Shown: positions 24,243-34,223, numbered from the stretch's first letter. The stretch: DNA of 57,354 bases from Rhodopirellula baltica (GCA_002901265.1 PPHI01000016.1:1-57354); one strand, 5' to 3'. Notes: generated by a model from the sequence alone, not told the origin. Translations and numbers: made by a program.

Positions 24243-25729
24243 TCGGCTGGCTTCCGTATTTCCAAGAACACGTTGACGCCTGTCGAATCCACGTACGCTT
24301 GCTGCTCGCCTAAGCCAGGAACCAAGTTGTGCATGTCCTGCTGATTACGAAGTTCCAGGTTCCAGTCCAACACCATCCCCATCATCGCAACCGAAGAATG
24401 GTTTGGCGTCACATTGGTTACCAACACAATTCCGCCCGGCTGAACCCATTCGTAAAATAGCTCGATCAAAAACCCGCAAGTCGCGTCGCGCAGGTAATCG
24501 AACAACCCGGCACAGTACACAACGTCATACTTCTGGTCGAAAGCATTCTCGTGTCCCGATTCCTGGGCCATCTTGAGTATTTCGTGAACGCTCCGCTGCT
24601 CGGTGACCAAGTTCATTTCTGGACGCTGATGTCGCGCTCGCGGTATCAAAGTGGATTCCACGAAATCCAATGTCTCGCGATTAAAGTCGACCAAGCGGAA
24701 ATCGACATTGCCGGATGCCGGCTCAGATTTCATAAACCGCGAAATCTCTTCGGCGGGACCACAGCCGATGTTCAAAATCTGTACCCGCCGTTTTGGCACG
24801 CTTTCGCTGAGCGTTAAATCGGTACGCGAATTCGCGAGGACAGGAGCAGACAGGGTACGGTACGTTTCGCGTGTGATCGCGCGCTGCAGCAGTTCGATTC
24901 GGTTGCGGTGTGCGGCAGGTGCGTCATGACGTAACGCGGACGCATTGACTAACTTCGCGTACGTGTTCGTTCCCTCCCAGGGATCGTTCAACATCATACG
25001 GACCATTTCGAAATCACCCGCATATCCGAGCGGCTTATTGAAGGCTCGATTCATGAATGGCGAAACCATCAACAGCGGGTGTAGCTCACGCTGAGCGAGC
25101 GCGCGATGGAACGGGGCGTCTTTGCGTGGCACCTGGCGAGTCGCTTCTTCGAATTCACCATTTAAGTCAGCAAACTTCGGATAGATCTCTTGGTCGACAT
25201 CCCGCACAAAGTCCAACACACGGTTTGAATTTGCTTCCCGATCGATATCGGCTTCCATCTCCCAGTGCTCAAGCCACCGTCGCAGTTCCTGCAGGTAGCT
25301 CCGCAGGTTTGAGATCGAGGTGCGAAAGCGTTCGCCAACACGCGTGTTCGCTTCGTCCCAATCGCCGACAAAGTCGCGAACGAAAGAACGCAGCGTTTCA
25401 CCGGGTTGCAGGTCTTTAAGATCGGACCAAGGATCAACGAGCGACGCCGAGACGATCAAGATCAATCCGGTGTTAAGCAATCCGGTAATCACCGCTCGGC
25501 CGGCATAGGTTGCCCGGTTGCCTTGATGAATCTTCAGCTCATCGAGAACTTCAGATAATTGGACGATGGAGTAAGGATTGTAGACTTCGAAGACTACGTT
25601 TTGCCTAGACAGTCGCACCAGTGTTCCATCTGCGGCAACTCCCTGTGAGTTCTTGAAGCTCACGTGCGAAGAAATTGTCGAATTCCTGATAGCCACAAAG
25701 ACCCCACAATGGCAGAGAAACACTTGCAA
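24239..25729 (-). CDS. SAM-dependent methyltransferase, hydroxy fatty acid methyl ester synthase (PhcB)-like
   Basis: 496 residues. The N-terminal part (about 20-100) resembles a PilZ-type beta domain (VSFKNSQGVAADGTLVRLSRQ, VVFEVYNPYSIVQLSEVL). A helical middle part follows. The C-terminal part is a class I methyltransferase with the SAM-binding loop ILNIGCGPAEE (about 318), an acidic VDFN, and YDVVYCAGLFDYL. HPLLMVSPFMNRAFNKPLGY and GDFEMVRMM are blocks I associate with proteins annotated as extracellular factor (3-hydroxypalmitic acid methyl ester) biosynthesis. In that system it methylates a 3-hydroxy fatty acid to make the diffusible signal. Substrate here is inferred. It starts six bases after the regulator gene and overlaps the kinase gene. 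Confidence 0.8.
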   Translation of the reverse strand: MQVFLCHCGVFVAIRNSTISSHVSFKNSQGVAADGTLVRLSRQNVVFEVYNPYSIVQLSEVLDELKIHQGNRATYAGRAVITGLLNTGLILIVSASLVDPWSDLKDLQPGETLRSFVRDFVGDWDEANTRVGERFRTSISNLRSYLQELRRWLEHWEMEADIDREANSNRVLDFVRDVDQEIYPKFADLNGEFEEATRQVPRKDAPFHRALAQRELHPLLMVSPFMNRAFNKPLGYAGDFEMVRMMLNDPWEGTNTYAKLVNASALRHDAPAAHRNRIELLQRAITRETYRTLSAPVLANSRTDLTLSESVPKRRVQILNIGCGPAEEISRFMKSEPASGNVDFRLVDFNRETLDFVESTLIPRARHQRPEMNLVTEQRSVHEILKMAQESGHENAFDQKYDVVYCAGLFDYLRDATCGFLIELFYEWVQPGGIVLVTNVTPNHSSVAMMGMVLDWNLELRNQQDMHNLVPGLGEQQAYVDSTGVNVFLEIRKPAE

Positions 25730-25735
25730 ACCGAA

Positions 25736-26437
25736 CTAAAGCGTTCGAGCAGCCTCCGCCGCCACGCTTTGTAGAACACCATCGTCAACCTTCTTGATAA
25801 ACGATGACGCTGTTCGGACAAGCCGCCCGTTTTGATCGATCCCTTCGACGATTACCTTGTCCGCTGTGATCGTAATCTGACGAATGAGCAGGTGTTGAAT
25901 GTCCCGATTGATTCCGCTCGGATCGCCAGCGATCGACAAGATCCGTTTTCCTCGATCGAGTGCCTCTGTCAAAGACCCGAGATTTGAACGAGTTGGTCTC
26001 CACCCATCGTGATGGGGCACACGCGGCAACGACTCTCTCGGGGATAAACCAGCCCCCAGTTGGACATCAGCTTCGGTCGCTAGAACGTCCGCCTGTTCTT
26101 CCGCGATCGTTTCCTCACCGGTCAGGATTGCAGCCGCATGGCGGATGATAGAAACCACTGTCGATGATTCACCCGACTGACGGATTGCTTGGCCGATCAC
26201 TTGCTGGAATCGCTCGCAATCGTCCCCCTGGTCAGCGCCCGCGAGTCCGGCAATCTTGTAGCGTCCTTCGCGATGGTCGAAGCTGATCTCGACACCTAAC
26301 TCTTTTAGGAATGCGATATCGCGATAAAACGTCCGGCGATTGACGTTCAGTTCGGATGTGATCGTATGGGGATCTGCCGCTACCCCCGAATGGACCAGTC
26401 GGAGGATCTCTAGGGCTCTATCAAGTCGGTGCCGCAT
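25736..26437 (-). CDS. Helix-turn-helix transcriptional regulator (YafY/DeoR-type)
   Basis: 233 residues. Residues 1-60 form a winged HTH of the HTH_11 kind: LDRALEILRLVHS, ITSELNVNRRTFYRDIAFLKELGVEI, and the wing FDHREGRYKIAG. The rest lacks a clear WYL motif but ends with a beta-rich part (KVIVEGIDQNGRLVR) like the effector domain of such regulators. First gene of the four-gene minus-strand operon, so it probably controls the signalling genes behind it. Confidence 0.75.
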   Translation of the reverse strand: MRHRLDRALEILRLVHSGVAADPHTITSELNVNRRTFYRDIAFLKELGVEISFDHREGRYKIAGLAGADQGDDCERFQQVIGQAIRQSGESSTVVSIIRHAAAILTGEETIAEEQADVLATEADVQLGAGLSPRESLPRVPHHDGWRPTRSNLGSLTEALDRGKRILSIAGDPSGINRDIQHLLIRQITITADKVIVEGIDQNGRLVRTASSFIKKVDDGVLQSVAAEAARTL

Positions 26438-26885
26438 CGTGACCTAATTTCGCTTTCGAACTACTTGAACGGGCCGATCCACGTACCAGGTGCACGTGCT
26501 CAGTGGCACATACCAGAGGATCGGGGAGAGTAACTGACTAAAAAATCCTGGCGGGTACCTGACAGAACGATGGAAAATGACGTCACCCGGCATGAAATTT
26601 CTTGCCCAAGTGACAGAAACCAAAGGGGCGGGGGACCAAATCACCCGAGAACCTGCAAAAGAAACAAGATTGTACTCGACGATTGCCCCGGTCCTTTGTA
26701 TCCTCTTTCGCAGTGACAGCAGTTGTCACTGAAGCGTTCAGGAGGTTTTGCCCCAACTTCCTGGACGCGTTTTTTATGCGCCCAGCGAACGCCGGGCGAC
26801 AGCTTAATCGACTTTCTTCGTCGGTTCCACGCCGCTAAAGGCCCGGCGGCACGTTTCTCTCTGATCTACAGCGATCACAGTTGAA
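26438..26885. other. Intergenic stretch with promoter of the signalling operon
   Basis: About 450 bp. The right part holds a terminator (26734-26775) and a second hairpin, AGTGACA around GCAGT (26712-26730). An open frame on the minus strand (26444-26644) lacks support. The region next to 26437 should hold the operon promoter. Confidence 0.4.
26734..26775 (+). terminator. Intrinsic terminator-like hairpin
   Basis: Stem from GCGTTCAGGAGGTT (26734) pairing with AACTTCCTGGACGC (to 26768), 12 of 14 pairs standard, followed by G and six T. The T run is on the plus strand although both neighbouring genes are on the minus strand; on the minus strand the stem is preceded by an A run and not followed by T. 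Its use is therefore unclear. Confidence 0.55.
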
Positions 26886-27899
26886 TCACTCTTCATCAAA
26901 CGCTTGCGTCAATTGCGCAATTTCCGTTTGAAGTGAGCTGACATACCAAGTGATTTTCGCTTGTTCTGCGCCTGATTTTACCAGCAGATTGAATAGATAG
27001 TCCGCCGCCTCGCGTCTCAATTGCGATCGATCAGAAAGCGACTCGAAGGGGACAGGTTTCTGCTCACGCTCATGCACCAAGACGAAATGAAAGCCGAGCG
27101 GACTGCGAACTGGATAGGTGATTTGCCCGGGCTCAGTCCGTGCGATTGCGCGCATGACGGCCTCTGGTAAATCTCCGCTCGCGGACACCCATCCAATTAA
27201 CCCGCCTTCACTTGCCGTTGAACCCTTGCTGTGTTTCTCGGTCATCGCGACAAACTGTTCCCTCAGTTCATCAGGCTGGTCTTTAAATTGCGTCAGTTCA
27301 TTCCATACCGAACGCAATTGGTCTTCGTCTTCGAGTGACATCACGAAGTGCGACACCTTCCAACTGGTCGGCGTAAACCGTTCTCGATTGCTCGCGTAAA
27401 ACTTCGCTAAATTTGCGTCATTCATTTTGCTACGCAAATACTCGCGCCATCCGATCTCCCAAGCCTTGGCGGCTCGCAACGCTGATTCGGTGCACTCGTA
27501 TCGTTTGCAGATCGAATCGATCGACTCGCCACCCCGGCGGATCGAATCGACATACGCGTCCCAGTATCGATCGATTAATCGTTGCAGTTTCTCGCCTCCC
27601 TGTGATTTCAAACATCGCAACGCAAGATGTTGCCGCAACAGCAGATTCGCCGTCGCCTGTTTGACCGGTAAGGGGAGCCCTGAAACGCGATCCGTTTTCA
27701 GCTTCGAACGCAAAACATAGTTCAGCTCGCCGATCAGAATCGGCTGCCCATCGATCGTGACAAAAGGCTCGCCCGGGTCGGTAGGAAGTCCCGAGTTGGG
27801 CTGCGCACAAAGTGGTTGCGAACAGCCGAGCAGCAACAGCCACACCGTCGCGGCGGCGATCTGCTGTGAGAACGTTTTAGGTCGTAAGAATGTGATCAT
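26886..27899 (-). CDS. Exported parvulin-type peptidyl-prolyl isomerase (SurA/PpiC-like)
   Basis: 337 residues. The N-terminus is a signal sequence with a lipobox-like LLLLGC (Cys about 26), so perhaps a lipoprotein. Then comes a SurA-like helical part (ITIDGQPILIGELNYVL..., about 45-175) and one rotamase domain (about 180-285): VSHFVMSLEDED, HSKGSTASEGGLIGWVS, and SPLGFHFVLVHERE. It would speed proline isomerisation and chaperone envelope proteins. It overlaps the upstream gene by four bases (ATGA), so the two form one unit. Confidence 0.85.
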   Translation of the reverse strand: MITFLRPKTFSQQIAAATVWLLLLGCSQPLCAQPNSGLPTDPGEPFVTIDGQPILIGELNYVLRSKLKTDRVSGLPLPVKQATANLLLRQHLALRCLKSQGGEKLQRLIDRYWDAYVDSIRRGGESIDSICKRYECTESALRAAKAWEIGWREYLRSKMNDANLAKFYASNRERFTPTSWKVSHFVMSLEDEDQLRSVWNELTQFKDQPDELREQFVAMTEKHSKGSTASEGGLIGWVSASGDLPEAVMRAIARTEPGQITYPVRSPLGFHFVLVHEREQKPVPFESLSDRSQLRREAADYLFNLLVKSGAEQAKITWYVSSLQTEIAQLTQAFDEE

Positions 27900-29260
27900 G
27901 GCAATGCGATATCGTGCAAAACGAAATCTACGGAATCGCGAACCACCGATGTCGGCGATCGATAAATCAGCTTTGCTTCATCCGGTTTATCAAGCTCGAA
28001 CAGGTATCCCATGCCGACGCCGGATTCGGATCGGCTATAAAGCTCATACCCAAGGTTTTCTCTTCGATCGCCTTTCGAATCGATCACGAAGACTTCGTTT
28101 TGAAACAGCCATTGACGGTGGCTTTCGAGCGCGTCGCCGGCGTCATCAATTTCCACGGTGAAACGGACTTCGTAGATTCCGCCATTGGGCTGCACACGTT
28201 CAAGCTGAACCGTCATTGCGTCGACAGTCTTCTTGAACCCTAATTGTGAGAGTGGCACTTCAAAGTCGTGACGTTTTCCCGGTAGCAGAGACTCGATTGT
28301 CCCTGACAACGATTCAATTTTCGTTGGGTTTCCAGTCGGCAACTCGAATGGCAGATAAAACTCGCTGAACTGAATTTCCTGGTTGGCCGAGATGTCGATC
28401 GTCCGCTGAGTCGATTGGGGCTTAAGCGAGTTGCCGTCGTCCAGCTTCCCGGTCAATTGTTCGACCGGGATTGTGATGCCAATCGGGGTCATTCCTGGTT
28501 GCCAACAGAGCTCCATCGACAGATTCAATCCGCTCTGCTGTGCGTCGTTGTAAACACGTCGTGCCGCGATCGACATGGGTTCAATTCGGAACACGCCGCT
28601 GTATCCAGCTGCGTTGACCCGCGACCGCCGGGCGTCATTGCGTGGAATGAGTGCAATCGTATCCGGCGTTCCGCCGTAGTGGTTGACATCAAGATTTGTC
28701 TGATCGAGCACGTAATCCAGTGCATTCCAAAACGACAACGGGGCCCCGGTCGGCTGCACGGGCATTGTTTCATCGACGTTGTGGTCGAACTCAATTCCGC
28801 TCTCACCGCTGATGGCTTCCAATGCGTCCTCGAGTGTCGTCGCGTCGGTCAACTTGATCCGAACCGGTTTGATCTGGACCTCGGTTTTACTGGCTTGGAG
28901 TGCCGCTCGGACACGTGCCAACCGTTCGCTGGCTTCGATCGAAAATCCGGGACGCGACTCGGGTAAATAGCGAAGTACATCAGGTCCGGCTTCGATCAGT
29001 GCTTTCTCGGCACCGCGACGGTCGCCTGCTCGCGCCGCATCCAACTGCTCCAGCCAACGCAGCACGTCGTCTTTTGAGACTTCAGTGTTGGCCTGATCAG
29101 GCGGCGCATCTTGCGCGAACACACTGTTCGATACGCAGCTGTGCAAGCACACGACCATCGCGATCACAGCGAAGACGCCGTGAAAGTGAGCGGCAATTCC
29201 AGGGCGGTGATGCCGCGAGTTCGATCCGGTCGTCATAACCGAAACAATCGTCCGATTCAT
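27896..29260 (-). CDS. Secreted protein with STN/secretin-like domain
   Basis: 454 residues from the ATG at 29260; longer frames would put 180 unlikely residues before the signal peptide (FHGVFAVIAMVVCLHSCVSNSVFA, cleavage before QDA). Residues about 130-200 (KLTDATTLEDALEAISGESGIEFDHN, FWNALDYVLDQTNLDVNHYG) resemble the short STN/secretin N-domain fold found in many planctomycete secreted proteins. The C-terminal part is beta-rich with no named family. Coupled to the isomerase gene behind it, which may fold it. Function unknown. Confidence 0.65.
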   Translation of the reverse strand: MNRTIVSVMTTGSNSRHHRPGIAAHFHGVFAVIAMVVCLHSCVSNSVFAQDAPPDQANTEVSKDDVLRWLEQLDAARAGDRRGAEKALIEAGPDVLRYLPESRPGFSIEASERLARVRAALQASKTEVQIKPVRIKLTDATTLEDALEAISGESGIEFDHNVDETMPVQPTGAPLSFWNALDYVLDQTNLDVNHYGGTPDTIALIPRNDARRSRVNAAGYSGVFRIEPMSIAARRVYNDAQQSGLNLSMELCWQPGMTPIGITIPVEQLTGKLDDGNSLKPQSTQRTIDISANQEIQFSEFYLPFELPTGNPTKIESLSGTIESLLPGKRHDFEVPLSQLGFKKTVDAMTVQLERVQPNGGIYEVRFTVEIDDAGDALESHRQWLFQNEVFVIDSKGDRRENLGYELYSRSESGVGMGYLFELDKPDEAKLIYRSPTSVVRDSVDFVLHDIALP

Positions 29261-29402
29261 TTGCCTACCACGCTGACTACTTGAACAGTTGACGGGGGGT
29301 TTGTGAGCTAAGTTCCTCTTAAAGAATGGTACCAAACCCGCCTTTGCCTCGTCCGCGAAAGTCTTGTTCCTTTTCCAATTTTCCAACTTGTGATTCGCCC
29401 CT

Positions 29403-30497
29403 ATGGATCGAACGACTGTGACGCTCGTCAAAATATCGCTCTTTTCACTCCTCATCGTCACTTCGCTCACGCCAACTGCGACCGCAATCGCGGCAGCACC
29501 TTCCATGGTCGAGTTTGAGTATGACGGCCAACGTCGCCAGGGGATCCCAATCATGGACTTCCCCGACGAAACGATCGTTTTGGGACGCGACGGACAGTTG
29601 CATTCGATCCGTGGCGAAGAACGCGAGCAACTGCAATCGATCACGTCGACGTACTCACCGGCAACAGTGATGGAGATGCGATCCCAATTGCAGCAGGAAT
29701 TCGGACGCGGATTTGAAGTCTTAGCCACGCAACATTTTTTGGTGGTACAGCCGCGTGGTCGGGGCGAAAAATGGGCCGAGATCTTTGAGCAGTCCCATCG
29801 CTCGTTCATTAACTACATGTCTCGCCGCGGCATAAAAATCCGACGTGGACGGTTCCCGATGGTCGCGATCGTCATGCCAGACGAAACCGCCATGTACGCG
29901 GAACTGAAACGGATGAACGTGGACGTCAAGCGTGTTGCGGGGATCTACGCTCGCGAAAGCAATCGAGTGATCACTCACGACGGGGGACACCTACGATACA
30001 TCGGCGCGACACTGCGCCACGAAGCGGCGCACCAGTCAGCCTACAACTACAACGTTCACAGCCGAGTGGTGATCACCCCCCGTTGGGTTACCGAAGGCAT
30101 CGGGCAGATGTTTGAACCGGAAACCATGGTTGATACCCGCCCAGGCCTTACACCTCGCGATCGCGCCAACCAAGACAGTCTTGCCGTGCTTCGCCGTGAC
30201 TACGGAGCAGATTTCAATTCCGGCTTCTCCGAAGCGGTTCGAGACTTGGTGGGTAACGACGGCATGTTCCACCAATCGCAAACGATCGACAAAGCGTACT
30301 CGGTCGCTTGGGCAATGATGTTTTACCTCGCCGAACGCGAGCCCGATGCGTATGCGAAAGTGCTCGCCGGTACAAACGCACGCGGAACTTATCAACCGTA
30401 CGACCGATTCACTCGACTATCCGATTTTGAGCGATGGGTGGGTACCGATATCGATCAATTCTCGACGAAGGTCGCTTGGTTTCTAAAATCGCTGTAG
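29403..30497 (+). CDS. Secreted DUF1570 protein, putative metallopeptidase
   Basis: 364 residues with a signal peptide (about 8-31). The C-terminal half contains LRHEAAHQ (HExxH, about 205-209), followed after about 24 residues by RWVTEGIGQMFE, the Trp-x-x-Glu-Gly helix that supplies the third zinc ligand in gluzincin-type peptidases. This combination and the length fit the DUF1570 family, common in Pirellulaceae. The substrate is unknown. Transcribed divergently from the gene at 29260 with a 142-bp shared promoter region. Confidence 0.75.
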   Translation: MDRTTVTLVKISLFSLLIVTSLTPTATAIAAAPSMVEFEYDGQRRQGIPIMDFPDETIVLGRDGQLHSIRGEEREQLQSITSTYSPATVMEMRSQLQQEFGRGFEVLATQHFLVVQPRGRGEKWAEIFEQSHRSFINYMSRRGIKIRRGRFPMVAIVMPDETAMYAELKRMNVDVKRVAGIYARESNRVITHDGGHLRYIGATLRHEAAHQSAYNYNVHSRVVITPRWVTEGIGQMFEPETMVDTRPGLTPRDRANQDSLAVLRRDYGADFNSGFSEAVRDLVGNDGMFHQSQTIDKAYSVAWAMMFYLAEREPDAYAKVLAGTNARGTYQPYDRFTRLSDFERWVGTDIDQFSTKVAWFLKSL

Positions 30498-30558
30498 TAC
30501 GAAGCGGTAAACTGGTCGCCAACTGACAACCAGATTTCCCGCATCAACTGCCGACTTT

Positions 30559-31986
30559 GTGACCCGCCCTAATATCATTCTGATCATCACCGATCAGCAA
30601 CGCTACGACACGATCGCCGCGCTCGGCTATCCCCACGTTGACACGCCGCACCTCGACCGGTTGGTTCGCGAGGGCGTGTCGCTGGAACAATGCCACGTTT
30701 CCGCTGCTTCCTGTGCGGCGGCACGCGCGAGTCTATTCAAAGGCTATTACCCGCATACCACGGGAATCTTAAAGAATGCCGATCGTTGGCGACGTAGCTG
30801 GATCGAACAGTTGAATGACGCGGGTTACTACTGCGTCAACATCGGCAAGATGCACACTTGGCCGTACTTAACGGAACTGGGATTTCACGAACGCTTTGTG
30901 GTAGAAAACAAAGATCGCTTTCTCGAAGGACGCTACTTCTTTGACGAATGGGACAAGGCGCTTCGCTATCGCGGTTTGGTCAAACAACAGCGCGAGCAAT
31001 ATCGTCAGCTCGACGACTACGATCAACGGCTCGGTGCCTTCGAATGGAAACTCCCTGAAGACACACACCCGGACTTCTTTGTCGGTGACATGGCAAAGTG
31101 GTGGCTCGAGTCAACGCCGAAGAAAGACCCGCTGTTCTTGCAAATCGGTTTCCCAGGCCCTCACCCACCGTATGATCCGATCGAGCGATACGCCGAACCG
31201 TATTTGAACAAGGAATTGCCGCTGATACCGGTCAGCCAACAGGAACTCGATCAGCAACCGCCAGCACTTCGCGAATTGCGTGTTCACAACTCGCAGATCG
31301 ATCATGATTCGGTCGTGATGCCGCTTGAAGTATCACAAGCACAGCGTCATCGACAACGGGCATACTATCTCGCCAACGTTACCATGATCGATCAAAAGAT
31401 CGGTGAGATCATGGAGACGCTGGAGCAACGAGACTACCTCGACAATTCCATCGTGATTTTCACCAGCGACCATGGCGATTGTTTGACCGATCATGGGCAA
31501 AGCCAAAAGTGGACAATGTATGAACAAATCACTCGCGTCCCAATGATCGTCTGGGCGCCAAATCGATTTGCCGCAGGCACCAAATTAACGGGCTTGGTTC
31601 AACAGATGGACCTGGGGCCAACGATTCTTCGATGGGCCGGTGTCGAATGTCCAGCCGGGCTGGAAGCGATCTCGATCGCAGACGCTTTCCAAAACCCCGA
31701 GTCGTTTTCCGGTCGCCCCTACGTTTACTGCGAACAGGCGAAAGACGGTGTGCTGACGGGGTGTGAATTCATGACCATGGTTCGTGATCAGCGCTACAAA
31801 TTGGTTCATTTCTTGGACGAACCGAACGGTCAACTGTTCGACCTGCAAAATGATCCGGACGAGATCTCCAATCGCTGGAATGATGATGCGTTCCGCGATG
31901 TGAAGCGGCGACTGCTCGACGAATTGCGTGAATGGCGAATCCGCAGCGGAATTCGCACGAAAGACTGGTGTGCGGACCATCGTTAG
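30559..31986 (+). CDS. Type I sulfatase, cytoplasmic form
   Basis: 475 residues from GTG 30559. Opens TRPNIILIITDQQRYDTIAA, the metal-binding Asp pair of sulfatases. The formylglycine site is SCAAARASLFKG, a C-x-A-x-R form with Cys at about 52. Further conserved blocks are GKMHTWP, GFPGPHPPYDP and IVIFTSDHGD. It hydrolyses sulfate esters; the substrate (choline sulfate or a sulfated sugar) cannot be told. No signal peptide is visible, unlike most planctomycete sulfatases, so it would act on imported substrate. Confidence 0.85.
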   Translation: MTRPNIILIITDQQRYDTIAALGYPHVDTPHLDRLVREGVSLEQCHVSAASCAAARASLFKGYYPHTTGILKNADRWRRSWIEQLNDAGYYCVNIGKMHTWPYLTELGFHERFVVENKDRFLEGRYFFDEWDKALRYRGLVKQQREQYRQLDDYDQRLGAFEWKLPEDTHPDFFVGDMAKWWLESTPKKDPLFLQIGFPGPHPPYDPIERYAEPYLNKELPLIPVSQQELDQQPPALRELRVHNSQIDHDSVVMPLEVSQAQRHRQRAYYLANVTMIDQKIGEIMETLEQRDYLDNSIVIFTSDHGDCLTDHGQSQKWTMYEQITRVPMIVWAPNRFAAGTKLTGLVQQMDLGPTILRWAGVECPAGLEAISIADAFQNPESFSGRPYVYCEQAKDGVLTGCEFMTMVRDQRYKLVHFLDEPNGQLFDLQNDPDEISNRWNDDAFRDVKRRLLDELREWRIRSGIRTKDWCADHR

Positions 31987-32149
31987 TGCCCGCTAGATCG
32001 CCACTGCCGCGGCACAGCGTTCAGATCAAACTCATCTGCGCCGCGGACCTCGGGGGACACCCGGCGTCTACGCTAGCCGGATTTATCGCTTGCCGCCTAG
32101 AATGAAGATGTCACACGTCACCTTCACTCGACGGAAAGATAACAACGAC

Positions 32150-34189
32150 ATGCGATTGGATCTAAAACCACTCGGCTTGGCACTTCTCGTGGCAAGCACT
32201 CTTACGCAAGACACATCAGCGCTCGCACAGTCGGCCGGTAAGGTCTCCGGCATCGACCAGTCACTGTTCAGCGAGACGGTCAAGCCGGGCGAAAACTTCT
32301 ACCTCTACGCCAACGAAAAGTGGCTCGCCGAAACGGAAATTCCGGCGGACAAATCCAACTACGGTATTTTCACCGTCTTGGACGACGACACGCGTGAACA
32401 AGTACGCGCCCTGATCGAAGAGGCCGCGAAGACCCAAGCGGCAGCGGGGACGCCTAGCCAAAAAGTTGGCGACCTGTACCAGAGCGTGCTTGATGTGGAA
32501 GCACGCAACGAAGCGGGAATGGAACCGATCAAGCCACTGTTGGACAAGATCGCTGCGATCGAAAATTCAACCGACCTAGCCTCTGTTGTCGGAATCTTGC
32601 GGCGTGCCGGTGTGGGAGGTCCCTTCGTCCCCTATGTCTCCGTCGACGCAAAAAAAAGCGACCAATACACGGTCTATCTGACACAGTCTGGTCTATCACT
32701 GCCGGACCGCGACTATTACCTCGACGACGAAACACGCTACGTCGAACTTCGTGAAAAGCTGAAGGAATACATTTCCGAGACGCTCAAGGCGGCCGGACAT
32801 CCCGATCCAGAAACCGCCGCCAACAACGTCTTCATGATCGAAGAACGCTTGGCCACGATCCACTGGACCAAGACCGAAAACCGTGATCCGGTTGCGACTT
32901 ATAACCCGCGCACCCTTTCAGAGCTGGATCATCTGCTGGGCGCTTTCAAATACTTTGACTACGCCAACGCGGCCTCGATCGGCGATGTCGAAACGGTTGT
33001 GATCCGCCAGCCGAGTTACATGGAAGGACTCGCCGAAATCTTTAAGGTCGTCACCCTTGACCAGTGGAAGGACTATTTCACATATCACACCATCGACGGT
33101 TTTGCCAGCGGTTTGAGCGAAGCGATGGAGAAACGTCACTTCGATTTTCATGATACCGAAATCAGCGGCATCACCGAGCAACAGCCGATGTGGAAGCGTG
33201 GCGTGAACGTCACTGGAAGCGTCCTCGGTGAATTGGTTGGGCAGCTTTACGTAGAAAAGCATTTCAAGCCCGTCGCCAAGCAACGCATGAACGAACTCGT
33301 CGACAACTTGATCCTCGCATTCAGCGAACGCATCAAGACGCGTGATTGGATGGGTGAAGGCACCAAGAAGCAAGCGTTGGAAAAGCTCTCCAAATTCACG
33401 ACCAAGATCGGTTATCCAGACAAATGGAAAGACTACAGCGACTTGCAAATCCGCGACGGCGTGCTGGCAGATCACCTCTTGGCATCGGCAAAATTTGAGT
33501 ACGATCGCGACATCAACAAACTTGGCGGTCCGATCGATCGTGACGAGTGGCACATGACACCGCAGACGATCAATGCCTATTACAACCCGACGATGAATGA
33601 GATCGTCTTTCCCGCCGCCATCTTGCAACCGCCATTCTTTAATCTCGCCGCTGACGATGCTGTCAACTACGGCGGAATCGGTGCGGTCATCGGGCACGAG
33701 CTTAGCCATGGCTTCGATGACAAAGGTAGCAAGTTCGATGGCGACGGAAACTTGCGCATGTGGTGGACCGAAGAAGACCGCATGGAGTTCGAACGACGGG
33801 CGCAAGGCTTGGTCGAACAGTACAACAGCTATGTGCCGATCGCCGGACGTACCGTAAACGGCGAATTAACACTGGGCGAAAACATTGGTGACCTCGGTGG
33901 GTTAAGCGTCGCCTATGCGGCTTACAAACTGTCTCTCGAAGGCAAAGACGCGCCGCTCATCGACGGCTTGACGGGTGACCAGCGTTTCTTCCTCGGTTGG
34001 TCACAGATTTGGCGTCGTAAATATCGAGATGCCGAAATGGTCCGACGTCTAAGCGTCGATCCGCACAGTCCAAGCGAATTTCGCGTCATCGGCGTCGTCC
34101 GCAACATGGACGCATGGTACGAAGCGTTCAATATCGGTGATGACAGCCAACTGTTCCTCGCCCCCGAAGAACGTGTCCGCATCTGGTAG
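32150..34189 (+). CDS. M13-family zinc metallopeptidase (PepO/neprilysin-like), exported
   Basis: 679 residues. Start at ATG 32150, which begins a signal peptide (MRLDLKPLGLALLVASTLTQ); the longer frame from 32090 adds a basic extension. The N-terminal M13 domain begins DQSLFSETVKPGENFYLYAN. The catalytic domain has NAYYNPTMNEIVFPAAILQP, VIGHELSHGFDD (zinc site, about 514-522) and GENIGDLGGLSVAYAAY (third ligand Glu), and ends LFLAPEERVRIW, the family's CxVW-like end with Arg-Ile-Trp. It cuts short peptides in the periplasm. Confidence 0.93.
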   Translation: MRLDLKPLGLALLVASTLTQDTSALAQSAGKVSGIDQSLFSETVKPGENFYLYANEKWLAETEIPADKSNYGIFTVLDDDTREQVRALIEEAAKTQAAAGTPSQKVGDLYQSVLDVEARNEAGMEPIKPLLDKIAAIENSTDLASVVGILRRAGVGGPFVPYVSVDAKKSDQYTVYLTQSGLSLPDRDYYLDDETRYVELREKLKEYISETLKAAGHPDPETAANNVFMIEERLATIHWTKTENRDPVATYNPRTLSELDHLLGAFKYFDYANAASIGDVETVVIRQPSYMEGLAEIFKVVTLDQWKDYFTYHTIDGFASGLSEAMEKRHFDFHDTEISGITEQQPMWKRGVNVTGSVLGELVGQLYVEKHFKPVAKQRMNELVDNLILAFSERIKTRDWMGEGTKKQALEKLSKFTTKIGYPDKWKDYSDLQIRDGVLADHLLASAKFEYDRDINKLGGPIDRDEWHMTPQTINAYYNPTMNEIVFPAAILQPPFFNLAADDAVNYGGIGAVIGHELSHGFDDKGSKFDGDGNLRMWWTEEDRMEFERRAQGLVEQYNSYVPIAGRTVNGELTLGENIGDLGGLSVAYAAYKLSLEGKDAPLIDGLTGDQRFFLGWSQIWRRKYRDAEMVRRLSVDPHSPSEFRVIGVVRNMDAWYEAFNIGDDSQLFLAPEERVRIW

Positions 34190-34223
34190 TGCGTAGACGC
34201 ACTAACGAATCGGTCTTCAACGA

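Noticed and set aside
26444..26644. 66-codon minus-strand frame next to the regulator gene
   Set aside because: No ribosome site, no motif, and it occupies the place where the operon promoter should be.
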